Positions 54,820 to 63,538 of a stretch of 64,000 nt of DNA are shown here, piece by piece (position 1 is the stretch's first letter; every line of letters begins with the position of its first letter). The stretch is from the NCBI RefSeq assembly GCF_038024065.1, contig NZ_CP150667.1, forward strand, positions 4,161,501 through 4,225,500, read 5' to 3'. The translations under genes and the position numbers were made by a program. Origin of the DNA: Polaribacter sejongensis. Its GTDB lineage: Bacteria > Bacteroidota > Bacteroidia > Flavobacteriales > Flavobacteriaceae. Under the pieces are notes generated by a model. The model saw only the letters and a list, made by a program, of their open reading frames with translations, was not told where the DNA came from and ran no database searches.

Positions 54820-55854
54820 TTATTTTTCCTCATATACTAAAAAATCTAAAATTGTTGATTCTCCTCGGTTTGGCCATTTTAAATATAAATCAATTCTATC
54901 TTCTTCTCGGATATTCAGATTTCCGATTTCATAATTAATTTCTTTATTTCCCCAAATAGAAGTGCTTTTTTGACCTAGATATCTTTCTCGAAATAAACAG
55001 TAATATCTCATTCGAATATCCTCATATTTTTTGAACACTTCTGGCAGATTTAGGGACTTTACATATTCTGGAAATTCATCATAAAGTATTCCTAGCGCAA
55101 TAATTCCAACTCTTGAATAGCTAGAGCCTCTTGTTACCATTTTTTCAATATGGCTAGAAGAAAATTTGTCTCCAAATTTTCTGCAAAAGTTAAAAAGTAT
55201 ACTTGATTTTTTATTTCCCTCAAAAGTTCCCCAAGCTTTATTCCCTAATATTATTAAATCCTCAATAATTTTATTGATTTCTAAAGAATTTGTTTTTGCA
55301 ATATCTATTGATAATTCTGTTAGTTTCTCATAGATTTCGGTGTCTCCAAGCAAAAATGCTGAAGCTAAACTTGCCTTTAAATCCAATTGTAATTGAGTAT
55401 GATTTAATCCTGAAGCAATATTCTTTATTTTATTTTTTAAACCATTTTCAAAATCATTGCTAGATGGAATAAAAATATCTGTTGACTTATGTTTTACAAT
55501 ATTTGTCTTATGAATTCTTAGATATTCTTGAACCCAAATAAAATAACCAATATCCTTGTTAACATCAATCAATACTAATATAATTGGAACTCGACATTCA
55601 TTACAGTATCTCAAAAAGTTAGTTTTTATTCTGAACTTTATTTGATTATCAACAATTTGATATTTCGTAGTACCTTTTACTTGAACTTTTACATACTGAC
55701 CAGTAACTTTTTCATCATCTACCAATTCCATTTCGATATCAACTCCGAAGTCTTTATCAACTTTTCGTGCAATCCAATCTCTATTTTTAGAAGCAATAAA
55801 AAGTGTTGTAGACTCTCCAATATCTCCTGTTTCCTGTGATTTCGTTCTTTTCAA
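54820..55854 (-). CDS. DUF4365-like PD-(D/E)XK protein
   Basis: 344 aa. The N-terminal 150 residues match DUF4365: GDIGESTTLFIASKNRDWIA, KVDKDFGVDIEMELVD with Asp39, and GQYVKVQVKGT with Gln58-x-Lys60, the nuclease-like core of the PD-(D/E)XK fold, then VPIILVLIDVNKDIGYFIWV. The C-terminal half is helical and unassigned (VFKKYEDIRMRYYCLFRERY). DUF4365 proteins often occur in defence islands. Sole gene of its cassette. Confidence 0.75.
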   Translation of the reverse strand: MKRTKSQETGDIGESTTLFIASKNRDWIARKVDKDFGVDIEMELVDDEKVTGQYVKVQVKGTTKYQIVDNQIKFRIKTNFLRYCNECRVPIILVLIDVNKDIGYFIWVQEYLRIHKTNIVKHKSTDIFIPSSNDFENGLKNKIKNIASGLNHTQLQLDLKASLASAFLLGDTEIYEKLTELSIDIAKTNSLEINKIIEDLIILGNKAWGTFEGNKKSSILFNFCRKFGDKFSSSHIEKMVTRGSSYSRVGIIALGILYDEFPEYVKSLNLPEVFKKYEDIRMRYYCLFRERYLGQKSTSIWGNKEINYEIGNLNIREEDRIDLYLKWPNRGESTILDFLVYEEK

Positions 55855-55873
55855 TGTAGTTCGTTTATATTAG

Positions 55874-56006
55874 GCACAACGTTGTTTTGTATGGAAAGTT
55901 GCGTTTTAAGTCGACGGCTATTTTCCGTAGGAAAATAGGAGTTGACAAAAATGCAACAACCTTTGATTAAGCCAAATTTAGCAATTTTTTATACAAGGTG
56001 TTGTAA
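55874..56006 (-). other. attC-like site 40 (type 3)
   Basis: CCGTAGG variant, same as sites 11 and 30. Left flank is the DUF4365 cassette end (TAGGCAC). Confidence 0.88.
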
Positions 56007-56530
56007 AATGCGTGTTTAATTTCGACTTTATAAGTTATAAAATTCCTATTTCTTTTTTCTCCTTTTTAGAGTTTCTGAGTAAATTCCTTAATTTTGATTT
56101 TTCAGCGTTTTCACAATTTTTTAATTCAGAATATGAGTAAACCTTTATTTTACTCTTAGAAATCTCTCAGCCTTTCTAAATTTGTCTTTAAGAACGAATT
56201 TCTCCGACTTTTGCTCAACACTTTGTCAATTCAGCGATTTTAGTTTCAAACAGTAATGAAGTTTCAAGTTTTTAGATATTTTCAAACAAGCTAAATTCCG
56301 CAAACTTTTTCCTTTTTTTTGCGTTTTAAAACTCCGAACGAAAAGAACTATTTTTCCTTTCTTAAAATTCTAAAAACCTTCTATTTTTTTCAAAATTTTG
56401 ATTCACGAAAGAGTGTTTCAAAAACCTAATTTTTCAAACGTTTTATTTCGCTTTTTTGAGTTTTCAGACTTTAAAGCTAAATGTATTTTTAAATATCTGT
56501 TGTTCTTAAATTATACTTTCAGCTAGTTTT
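56007..56530 (-). repeat. Gene-less T-rich cassette, family A copy 3
   Basis: Third identical copy. Its right neighbour site is type 1, whereas copies 1 and 2 have type 2 and type 3 on the right. Confidence 0.8.
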
Positions 56531-56663
56531 TTACAACGTTGTTGTATAAGCTTTGTTGCGTTGTTTAAGGAGTGAATTTAGTAAATAAAACACGAACGGC
56601 GAAATTCCGGAGGAATTTCCCAAGTGAGCTAAAAACAGCAATAAAGTTTATACGGTGTTGGCA
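56531..56663 (-). other. attC-like site 41 (type 1)
   Basis: Variants TTTAAGGAGTG and GCTAAAAACAGC. Owned by TlpA-like paralogue 2; its last base touches the gene stop region. Confidence 0.88.
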
Positions 56664-57848
56664 TTAGTTTTTTTCATTAATTATTTTCGCAGTTTTAGTT
56701 TTCCATTCGTTTATATTGAACTTGTCCATAATTCTGTTGTCCATTCCTATAACATAGCAAATTCTTGAACAATATTGTTTTCTATAATTATTATAAAAAT
56801 TTTTATTGAATTCTTCTTCTGAATCTATATGAATTCCAATATCTGATTTTTTTAGGTTTGAATCCACATGTAAAATATTAATTAGCTTTCCGAGTGATTT
56901 TTCCATTTCGTAGAATGCTTCTGTAGATTTTTTATCGCCACCACAACCACAAGAATTAGCAATTATCGTAATTTTACTGTTTAAATTAGAACTTCTAATA
57001 GTGTCTCTAGCTATTGAGATAACTTCAAAAGTTGGCGCAATAATTCCTTTTTGAGTTCCAATTTTAGTTTCAAAGTTTTCTTCTTTAATTAAAGTTATTA
57101 AATCTCCTTTTCTAGAAATACTTTCAAAACGATAAAATTTATTATTTAAGTTTATCAGTTCCCCAATATTCATTAAATCACTCTTAACTAATGTTTCTGT
57201 TTTTACACCTAAATTAGATAAAACTGAAATTTTAGAACCAAAACCATAGGTAAAACTCATAGGATTTCTATAGCCAGCAACTCCAATTTCAAAGTTTTCA
57301 TTATCAATGGTAAATTGTCCAATTAAATGTTCTCTTTTTCCTATTAATATTTTTCCTTTCGCACTTCCAATACATAACCAAGAAGATTCCTTTACTATTT
57401 GTTTACCATTAGAAATTAAATATTCACATTTCACAGCTTTAGGAGGAGAGTTCCAACTGATTTTTTCACATTCTCTAACTAAATCATCCGTTAAATCTTT
57501 ATTGTTATTCTCATCTACAATAAAAACTTGTTTGTTATTTTTATTACCTAATAATATTTCTACGTTATAATCTTTCTTTTCTTTAAAATCTGTTTTAAGT
57601 TGAAATCGTTTTAAATTTTTAATTCCTTTTGGATATACAATCGAATTTGAAAAGGTATTTAAAGTGTCTTTAAATTTTGGATGTCCAAATCCTAAATCAA
57701 ATAGACCATTTCCTTTTATTATTTTTGTTTTAATGAAAATAGTGTCACTTAATGAGGAAAACTGGTTTTCAATAATTTTGTTTTTTTGACATCCAATTAT
57801 TGCAAATAATAATATAAAAAAAACTGAAAGGGTAAAAATAAATTTCAT
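56664..57848 (-). CDS. Lipoprotein with C-terminal thioredoxin-like domain (TlpA-like), paralogue 2
   Basis: 394 aa, diverged copy of 33405-34595 with about four in five residues the same. It keeps the lipobox (AIIGCQK), the calcium-loop-like FIVDENNNKDLTDD, the CGCGG site and the second Cys pair (QYCSRICYVIG). Differences concentrate in the middle domain (GVAGYRNPMSFTYGFGSK against GVADQDNRNPKEFTYDIFSK), while the last 120 residues are almost unchanged, so the thioredoxin-like part is under stronger constraint. Confidence 0.7.
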   Translation of the reverse strand: MKFIFTLSVFFILLFAIIGCQKNKIIENQFSSLSDTIFIKTKIIKGNGLFDLGFGHPKFKDTLNTFSNSIVYPKGIKNLKRFQLKTDFKEKKDYNVEILLGNKNNKQVFIVDENNNKDLTDDLVRECEKISWNSPPKAVKCEYLISNGKQIVKESSWLCIGSAKGKILIGKREHLIGQFTIDNENFEIGVAGYRNPMSFTYGFGSKISVLSNLGVKTETLVKSDLMNIGELINLNNKFYRFESISRKGDLITLIKEENFETKIGTQKGIIAPTFEVISIARDTIRSSNLNSKITIIANSCGCGGDKKSTEAFYEMEKSLGKLINILHVDSNLKKSDIGIHIDSEEEFNKNFYNNYRKQYCSRICYVIGMDNRIMDKFNINEWKTKTAKIINEKN

Positions 57849-57874
57849 TTTGTATGGATTTCGTTTTTAATTAA

Positions 57875-58007
57875 TGCCAACGTTGTTGTATAAGCTTTGT
57901 TGCGACGTTTAAGCAGTGAATTTACTAAATAAAACACGAACGGCGAAATTCCGGAGGAATTTCCCAAGTGAGCTAAAACCAGCAATAAAGTTTATACGGT
58001 GTTGGCA
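57875..58007 (-). other. attC-like site 42 (type 1)
   Basis: GCGACGTTTAAGC and TTTACTAAAT variant shared with sites 20 and 21. Owned by the DUF2971 cassette. Confidence 0.88.
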
Positions 58008-58017
58008 ATAGTGCTTT

Positions 58018-59007
58018 CTATTCATACAAATTTAAGTTTAAATTTTCAATTTCGTAGCCTAACTTAAAATGTATAATATGTTTTAATTTTCTCCAAAATG
58101 GTGTGAATTCTTCGTTTGAAATTCCACAATTTTTTCCAAAATGTATATTTGTTATTTTAATTTGCGGTTTTTCATTAAAATATGATTCTCCGACATTTAA
58201 TCTTTTATCAAATTCAGGTTCAGTACTTTTCACAAATGCTGATTCATTGTCAACCCATAATTTAAGTCCGAAATAGTCAGTTTCTCTTGGTCTATTTTTC
58301 TCAAATCTGAATTCGGTATTACAATATTTTTCGTAAGCCTCTGTATTGCTAAAAGGAAAGTAAGTTGACAATCTAACTTCTAATTCTTTTGAGAAGTCAG
58401 GTTTTTTATGAAATGCTATTAATTTTCCTAAATCGATTAAAGTTTCTGCGTCTGGATACTTTTTGTGAAAGGTATTTAGTTCACGTTTCATTTCTAAATA
58501 ATTATTCGGCATTTTATAGAAAACCTCTGAAAGCATAAAATTATTCCATTTGTTTGGGTTATTTACAATTTCAAATTCGATTGCTACACCTTTATAATTA
58601 TTTCCATAATCTTTCCAAAGGTTAGTATTTGCTAATTCAGCCGCTTTACAAAACGATAGAGTGTATAAAAATTTTTTAGAATAGTCGATTTGATTTTCTC
58701 CTAAATTAAGTTTTTCTGCTGAATAGACAAATTCGTTTTCGTCTGAAGAATTATGCAGATTATAAAGTCTTATTTCTCGATAGTTTATTATAGACATTAA
58801 ATTTTGAACGGAAGTCCAATGAACAAACTTTTTGTCGCCTTTATAATAATATTGACTTTCAGAAAAATCTCTATTTTTATTTGATAATCGAGCATTAAAC
58901 GACATTTCCCTATATCCATTTCCAACTATCATTTTATTCGGAATATACTTGTGAAGAATCGACATAAATTCATCACTAACTTTGTCTAAATATTCTTCTC
59001 TGTTCAT
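58018..59007 (-). CDS. DUF2971-like protein
   Basis: 329 aa from the ATG at 59007 (MNREEYLDKVSDEFMSIL); the longer frame crosses attC 43. The DUF2971 pattern is seen: FVHWTSVQNLMSIINYREIR, LYNLHNSSDENEFVYSAEKL, TLSFCKAAELANTNLWKDYG, NNYKGVAIEFEI. DUF2971 proteins are found in defence islands and abortive-infection contexts, with no proven biochemical role that I can state. Sole gene of its cassette. Confidence 0.75.
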   Translation of the reverse strand: MNREEYLDKVSDEFMSILHKYIPNKMIVGNGYREMSFNARLSNKNRDFSESQYYYKGDKKFVHWTSVQNLMSIINYREIRLYNLHNSSDENEFVYSAEKLNLGENQIDYSKKFLYTLSFCKAAELANTNLWKDYGNNYKGVAIEFEIVNNPNKWNNFMLSEVFYKMPNNYLEMKRELNTFHKKYPDAETLIDLGKLIAFHKKPDFSKELEVRLSTYFPFSNTEAYEKYCNTEFRFEKNRPRETDYFGLKLWVDNESAFVKSTEPEFDKRLNVGESYFNEKPQIKITNIHFGKNCGISNEEFTPFWRKLKHIIHFKLGYEIENLNLNLYE

Positions 59008-59033
59008 TAATATCTGGATTTTTTTTGCATTAT

Positions 59034-59167
59034 TGCCAACGTTGTTGTGTATTGAAAGTTGCGTTTTAAGTGAACGGCTATTTTCCGAAGGAAAATTGTT
59101 GTTCGCAAAAATGCAACTACTTTTGATTAAGCTAAAAATAAGCAATTTTTAATACACGGTGTTGGCA
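59034..59167 (-). other. attC-like site 43 (type 2)
   Basis: GTGTATTGAAAGTTGC left arm with TTGTTCGCAAAAATGC and GATTAAGCTAAAAATAAGC. Both flanks are GGCAATA-type because two neighbouring cassettes have the same private ends. Confidence 0.88.
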
Positions 59168-59176
59168 ATAGTAATT

Positions 59177-60187
59177 TTAATTTCTAGAAATTGTTGGTGG
59201 TTCATCATTTTTAATTTCTTTTGCTAATGCTTGTAATATTTGTTTTGGCATTTGTAAAAGTTCTGGTTTTTTATTCAACAGATGTAGCTCTTTTATTGAT
59301 AATGTTCTAGTTTGGAGACTTACACTTCCTTCTTCATCAGTTAATTTAACTACTATTAATGCACCTATTCTTATAGCTGCGTTAGGTATATCTTTTAATG
59401 AAGTAATTATATTAGATAAAGCTTCTGATTGATTTTTGTCAATTTCAGATTGTGGCTTTAAAATTGTATTTACCTCAATTCCATATTCAGCTTCACTTAG
59501 TCTATTTTTGACTTCATCACTAGATAATTTTTTTTTAGATTTTGCTAAAATCCTTTTATACCAAGATCCTTTTATAGCTTCAAATTCAATTGAATCATCA
59601 AATCCAATACTTTGAGTAAACTTTAAAACGGAATCATAAACTTCAAAAATTTCTTGAGGTTCATTAGTGTCTAAATAGATATCAATTGGAATTATTTGAG
59701 TTGTTTTTGAATCATTATAGGATGAAGCATTCGAATAAAGTAATTCTTTAACTAAAAGATTTTCTTTTTTTATTTGTTTTACAGAATCATTAAGTGATTC
59801 AACCATTTTTTTTAATTCTAAAACTTCATTTCTAATTTCAGATGTTTCAATAAACTTCTCTTTTTTTGATTTATTATATTTCTTTTTGTTTACTATATCT
59901 GAATTATTAAGTGTAATCCACATTGAATTAGCTTCTTTTCCAGTAATTATTTTATTACTAGTTTTTTTTATAATTCCTTTATTTATGCAGTAAATTTGAT
60001 TTATTCCAAAGTTTTTAGAAGACTTTTTAGCTATTTTAATGATTAAATTTTCATTATAATAAATGTCTGTATTTTTTTTAGTTTCCAAATAGTACTCGGA
60101 AATTTTTTTTTTAAAATCATCATCATTAATATCAGATTCTTTAATAAATGACTTTTCTAGTATGTTTAATAACTCTTTATCTTTCAT
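59177..60187 (-). CDS. Hypothetical protein with coiled coil and conserved C-terminal domain
   Basis: 336 aa. N-terminal domain (FGINQIYCINKGIIKKTSNK), a coiled coil at about 115-150 (RNEVLELKKMVESLNDSVKQ), and a C-terminal domain (about 165-330) with IPIDIYLDTNEPQEIFEVYD, FEAIKGSWYKRILAKSKKKL, AEYGIEVNTILKPQSEIDKN, NAAIRIGALIVVKLTDEEGS. I have seen this C-terminal pattern (GSxxKR, PQxxIDKxQxEA, IRIGxxxxxK) in uncharacterised signalling-associated proteins, but cannot name a family. Sole gene of its cassette. Confidence 0.6.
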   Translation of the reverse strand: MKDKELLNILEKSFIKESDINDDDFKKKISEYYLETKKNTDIYYNENLIIKIAKKSSKNFGINQIYCINKGIIKKTSNKIITGKEANSMWITLNNSDIVNKKKYNKSKKEKFIETSEIRNEVLELKKMVESLNDSVKQIKKENLLVKELLYSNASSYNDSKTTQIIPIDIYLDTNEPQEIFEVYDSVLKFTQSIGFDDSIEFEAIKGSWYKRILAKSKKKLSSDEVKNRLSEAEYGIEVNTILKPQSEIDKNQSEALSNIITSLKDIPNAAIRIGALIVVKLTDEEGSVSLQTRTLSIKELHLLNKKPELLQMPKQILQALAKEIKNDEPPTISRN

Positions 60188-60198
60188 TTTTTTATTAT

Positions 60199-60334
60199 TG
60201 CCAACGTTGTTGTGTTATGGAAAGTTGCGATTTTTATGAACGGCTATTTTCCGCAGGAAAATTGAAGTGAGTAAAAATGCAACTACCTTCGGTTAAGCTA
60301 AAAATAAGCAATTTTTTATACACGGTGTTAGGCG
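60199..60334 (-). other. attC-like site 44 (type 2)
   Basis: Like site 5 (GATTTTTATGAACGGC) with CTACCTTCGGTTAAGC. R'' TGCCAAC, R' GTTAGGC. Confidence 0.87.
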
Positions 60335-60364
60335 TAGTGTTTTTACTTTTCAATACTTCTTTTT

Positions 60365-60895
60365 TCAACTTGGTTTTTTAAATGTTCTGTCGTGTTTTCC
60401 GCTCCACGAAGTTATATAATATGTAATACAATCATAATTAAAATGTTCAAGATTTTTCCCACTTTCAAGAATTTCTATTTCTTTATTTGTCAAAAGTGTT
60501 GATACTCCGCCACCAGCAGAAACAACAAATAATTCGTCTTTTAATAATTTGTAAAAATTTTCAAGTGCTTTTTTCAGTTCCTTTTTGAAATTCAGTTCTG
60601 CAAAACTATCATAATGGCTATGAAAATTACCAAACCCAACAGTTAATTCGTTATTTTCAGTTTCAAAGTATAAATTAGCAACAGTATTTTCATTTTTTGA
60701 TTTTAGTTCAACCGAAATATACTTTTTTCCAAAATTCGATTTTTCTAATGATATATTTTTTAATAACTCTTTGTGATATCTTTTTAAATATTTATAAACT
60801 TTAAGAGAATAATCATTTAACTCTTCACAATTAAGTTCGTCTTTTTGTAAATTTAAAAAACTATAAAAAATATCTTTTATATAACTTAATATCAT
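60365..60895 (-). CDS. Hypothetical protein, possibly polymorphic-toxin immunity-like
   Basis: 176 aa, cytoplasmic. The segment VANLYFETENNELTVGFGNF-HSHYDSF resembles a motif common in immunity-type proteins of polymorphic toxin systems, and the short C-terminus (CITYYITSWSGKHDRTFKKP) also looks like that class. It is the only gene in its cassette and no toxin is beside it, as expected for an acquired immunity gene. Assignment is by resemblance only. Confidence 0.5.
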   Translation of the reverse strand: MILSYIKDIFYSFLNLQKDELNCEELNDYSLKVYKYLKRYHKELLKNISLEKSNFGKKYISVELKSKNENTVANLYFETENNELTVGFGNFHSHYDSFAELNFKKELKKALENFYKLLKDELFVVSAGGGVSTLLTNKEIEILESGKNLEHFNYDCITYYITSWSGKHDRTFKKPS

Positions 60896-60924
60896 TTTAT
60901 TACGTTCGTTTTTTTTGACATTAC

Positions 60925-61058
60925 GCCTAACGTGTTTGTATATGGTTTGTTGCGTGTTTCAAGCAACTAATTTAGTAAATAATTACCGACCAAGAAAGTC
61001 CGCGAGGACTTTCGTAAGTAGGCGAGAAGCCAGCAATAAATTATATACGGTGTTGGCA
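60925..61058 (-). other. attC-like site 45 (type 4, uninterrupted)
   Basis: Core variant AACGTGTTTG. Second intact example of the IS3 target (GAAAGTCC-GCGA-GGACTTTC). Confidence 0.87.
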
Positions 61059-61336
61059 ACTGGCTTTTATTTATTCAGTTCAATTATTCTCTAAATTAAC
61101 TTAAAAATAAACTTGCTAAAATTGGCAAAATTCCAAAAATTACAAGTCCACCTATTGAAGTCCAATATTGATAATTTTTCTTCTCTTTTTTTATAGTACT
61201 AAAAATTATAAAAATCAGACTCAATAAAAGTAAAACTGTTCCTAAAATTCCAAAATAAAATAAAACTTGTGCTGTATTGTCTCCTTCATTAAATATACTT
61301 GTATAGCTGATTGTCAAATAGAAGGAAATAATATTA

Positions 61337-62294
61337 TTGAGTTATACGTTTAGCTTCTGTTTTATTTGATTTTGATAAACTGGTTTGGCAACTACCATTC
61401 TTTCAATTGTTTTATGAAATATACTTTTCTGAAATTGAGATCTATTAATTCTAAAACAAAATTCATCAAAATAAGCTTGAATATGCCATTTACTTACATG
61501 AGTTGGTATTGCTCTAAGCCAAGACTTAACTTGCATAATCATGACATGTAATTGTTTAAAGTTAGCACCATTATTACTATAGATTTGCTCAATGTTATAA
61601 ACTTCTTTCAAAGGTTCATATCCTCTCCATTTATCTGTTATTATTTTAGCAGATTTACTTATGTGTTCTTCAAAAATTGGTGTTAATGATTTTGCAGAAT
61701 AGTCGTTTATAGATTTAATGTAAACTCTTTTCACCTTATTGTTATCTGTTAATTCTACTGCAATTACGGCTTTTTTCTTTTTTGTATCGTAACTCCTACC
61801 TTGTTTTCCTTCTTCTTTTCCTCCAACAGTAAACTCATCAACATGAATTAAGGTTTCTAGAGGATATTTTTGACTACTTTTCATTGCTTTACGAACTTTT
61901 TGCATAAAATACCATGCAGTTCCTTGACGAATACTAAAGCGTTTACCCATTTGAATACTTGAAGTACTTTTACTATTTGTACTCATTTCAAAAGCAACAC
62001 AAAACGCTTTTTGCAATCCAAATTTAACTTTATGAAAAAGTGTATTTGCAGTAGCACTTTCTACATGATGGCAAGCATAACAGTGATAATTATATCCAGC
62101 TTTTTCACAACCTTTTGTATGTCCACATTTACTACATTTAAAACCATCCTGCCATTTTATTTTTGATAAATAAGCTTTACAGGCTTCATCATTTGGTAGT
62201 TCTTTTATAAAGTTTAGTATATCTTGACCTTCAAAATTATCCATATATCAATGTTTTAAAGCTATAAGATACGGAAACTAAATGACTAACTCAA
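61337..62294 (-). mobile_element. IS1595-family (ISXO2-like) element, copy 2
   Basis: 958 bp, TTGAGTTA ends, 8-bp duplication TAATATTA (61329-61336 and 62295-62302). Opposite orientation to copy 1 but the same direction relative to nothing else conserved; both targets are AT-only octamers inside genes. Confidence 0.93.
61342..62244 (-). CDS. IS1595-family transposase, copy 2
   Basis: Same 300-aa product as 37087-37989. Confidence 0.95.
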   Translation of the reverse strand: MDNFEGQDILNFIKELPNDEACKAYLSKIKWQDGFKCSKCGHTKGCEKAGYNYHCYACHHVESATANTLFHKVKFGLQKAFCVAFEMSTNSKSTSSIQMGKRFSIRQGTAWYFMQKVRKAMKSSQKYPLETLIHVDEFTVGGKEEGKQGRSYDTKKKKAVIAVELTDNNKVKRVYIKSINDYSAKSLTPIFEEHISKSAKIITDKWRGYEPLKEVYNIEQIYSNNGANFKQLHVMIMQVKSWLRAIPTHVSKWHIQAYFDEFCFRINRSQFQKSIFHKTIERMVVAKPVYQNQIKQKLNV

Positions 62295-62361
62295 TAATAT
62301 TAATTATTAAAATCCAAATCATAAAATGGAAAGCCCATTTTTTAAAATTTATATTATTCAT

Positions 62362-62754
62362 TTAAGTTAGTTTTTCATTTATTCGGTCAAATTTCTTTTC
62401 TCCGAGTTCATTTTTTATTATTTCAGAATTCTGTTCCACAATATTTTTAAAAGTCAGAAATTCAGTTTGATTTTCATTCCAAAATTCAGTAGATAAACTT
62501 GATACAGTCATAAGTAAATCGCCTTCGTAAAAATCACATTCGGTCAAAATATTCCGTTCGAGTTTTTCGAGTGCGATTCCGATTAGATGTTCAATTCCGA
62601 TTTTTTGAGAAATCAGAAGTCTTATCTGTTCGTTTGTCAATTCCGCAATACTGATTTTCCGATAATGATAACATTTTTCAACCAAATCAGTCGGAAATTT
62701 GGAAGGATTTTTCCAAATATCTTTTTCTAATTGTTCGATTGATTTTGTTTCCAT
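62362..62754 (-). CDS. CdiI-like contact-dependent inhibition immunity protein
   Basis: 130 aa from the ATG at 62754 (METKSIEQLEKDIWKNPSKF); upstream ATGs fall in the attC. The order of motifs, SIEQLEKDIW, LVEKCYHYRKISIAELTNEQ, IRLLISQKIGIEHLIGIALE, KLERNILTECDFYEGDLLMT, matches a CdiI-type immunity family in which L-E-x-D-x-W, RK, IRxxIxQxIGxxxLxxxALExLExN and DFYxGDLL are conserved. It would bind and neutralise a toxin delivered by a neighbouring cell; no cdiA is present in the cassette. Confidence 0.75.
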   Translation of the reverse strand: METKSIEQLEKDIWKNPSKFPTDLVEKCYHYRKISIAELTNEQIRLLISQKIGIEHLIGIALEKLERNILTECDFYEGDLLMTVSSLSTEFWNENQTEFLTFKNIVEQNSEIIKNELGEKKFDRINEKLT

Positions 62755-62773
62755 AAGAGTGATTTCAGCTTGT

Positions 62774-62906
62774 TGCCAACGTGTTTGTGTATGATTAGTT
62801 GCGTGGTTAAGCAACTAATTTAGCAAATAAATCACAGATAGAATATTCCGCAGGAATGTTCGTAAGGCGGCAGTGACCTAGCAATTAATTATACACGGTG
62901 TTACCC
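62774..62906 (-). other. attC-like site 46 (type 5 variant)
   Basis: Core AACGTGTTTGTG, stem GTATGATTAGTTGC. Apex GAATATTCC-GCA-GGAATGTTC. The most divergent interior site. The stop codon of the DUF6602-like gene lies inside it. Confidence 0.82.
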
Positions 62907-63532
62907 AACGTTTTTATTCTTTTAATTAGATTTTCATATTCGTTTAAATAAAGTTCGTTTTCCTTGAGTAAAACTTTATTTTCAATCCAAGGAAAAATCC
63001 ATTCTTTATTTTTATCAGATGCTCTACCAAAAAAGCAATATTTTCCATCTGCTTGAATATTTTTTTTAAGTGATTCCCAATTATTGTGAGTTTTATTAAT
63101 TCTGTCTTTAAATCGCAAACAGACAAGTAAATAATCCAATTCAGGAAAGTATTGTTTGAATTTTCGATATTCAGTTTCTATTTTTCCTCCTTTAGAAATC
63201 ATTTTAGGGTTTCCCCATTTTTTCAATTCAATTACTCCTAAAACCTGTTCTCTTTCGACAATACTGACGTAAGGATTTATACTTTTAATAAATTCAGTTT
63301 GTTGAGTTGTGTTTTTCGCTATTATTATATCAAATTGTGAAGAAAAATTTCTTCCCTCTCTTATTTGTCCTTTGAAAAAGCAAAATTCAGGTAAATCTTC
63401 TCTTAAAAACTTTATTAGAATATCTTCGTAAAGTGAGCCATTTATTCCTTTATGCCTTAAACCCTCGTGATAAACTCTTTCTGAAAATTCAACAATTTCT
63501 AATTGTCTTAAATTATATTTTTTTTCAAACAT
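62885..63532 (-). CDS. DUF6602-like PD-(D/E)XK protein
   Basis: 215 aa. The nuclease-like core reads HKGINGSLYEDILIKFLRED, FFKGQIREGRNFSSQFDIII with Gln66-x-Asp68, then REQVLGVIELKKW with Glu102-x-Lys104, the PD-(D/E)XK order D...ExK. DUF6602 proteins have the same HxG-x-G...R/QxDxxI...ExK pattern. The final NTVYN is attC-encoded. It starts 6 bp after the 76-aa gene, so the pair may form a small operon. Confidence 0.7.
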   Translation of the reverse strand: MFEKKYNLRQLEIVEFSERVYHEGLRHKGINGSLYEDILIKFLREDLPEFCFFKGQIREGRNFSSQFDIIIAKNTTQQTEFIKSINPYVSIVEREQVLGVIELKKWGNPKMISKGGKIETEYRKFKQYFPELDYLLVCLRFKDRINKTHNNWESLKKNIQADGKYCFFGRASDKNKEWIFPWIENKVLLKENELYLNEYENLIKRIKTLGNTVYN

Positions 63533-63538
63533 CTTCTT

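Larger units (their letters stand above)
61096..62361 (-). pseudogene. Small membrane protein gene split by IS1595-family insertion
   Basis: Removing the IS (61337-62294) and one copy of TAATATTA joins MNNINFKKWAFHFMIWILII-NIISFY in frame to LTISYTSIFNEGDNTAQVLF and on to ASLFLS, stop. The restored protein is about 99 aa with three to four membrane spans. Its ATG at 62361 directly follows the TAA of the CdiI-like gene (TAAATG), so the two were translated from one message. The 3' fragment could still start at a TTG (61317). Confidence 0.8.

Noticed and set aside
61366..61551. 61-codon frames opposite the IS1595 transposase (also 37780-37965)
   Set aside because: Antisense shadows of an intact transposase.
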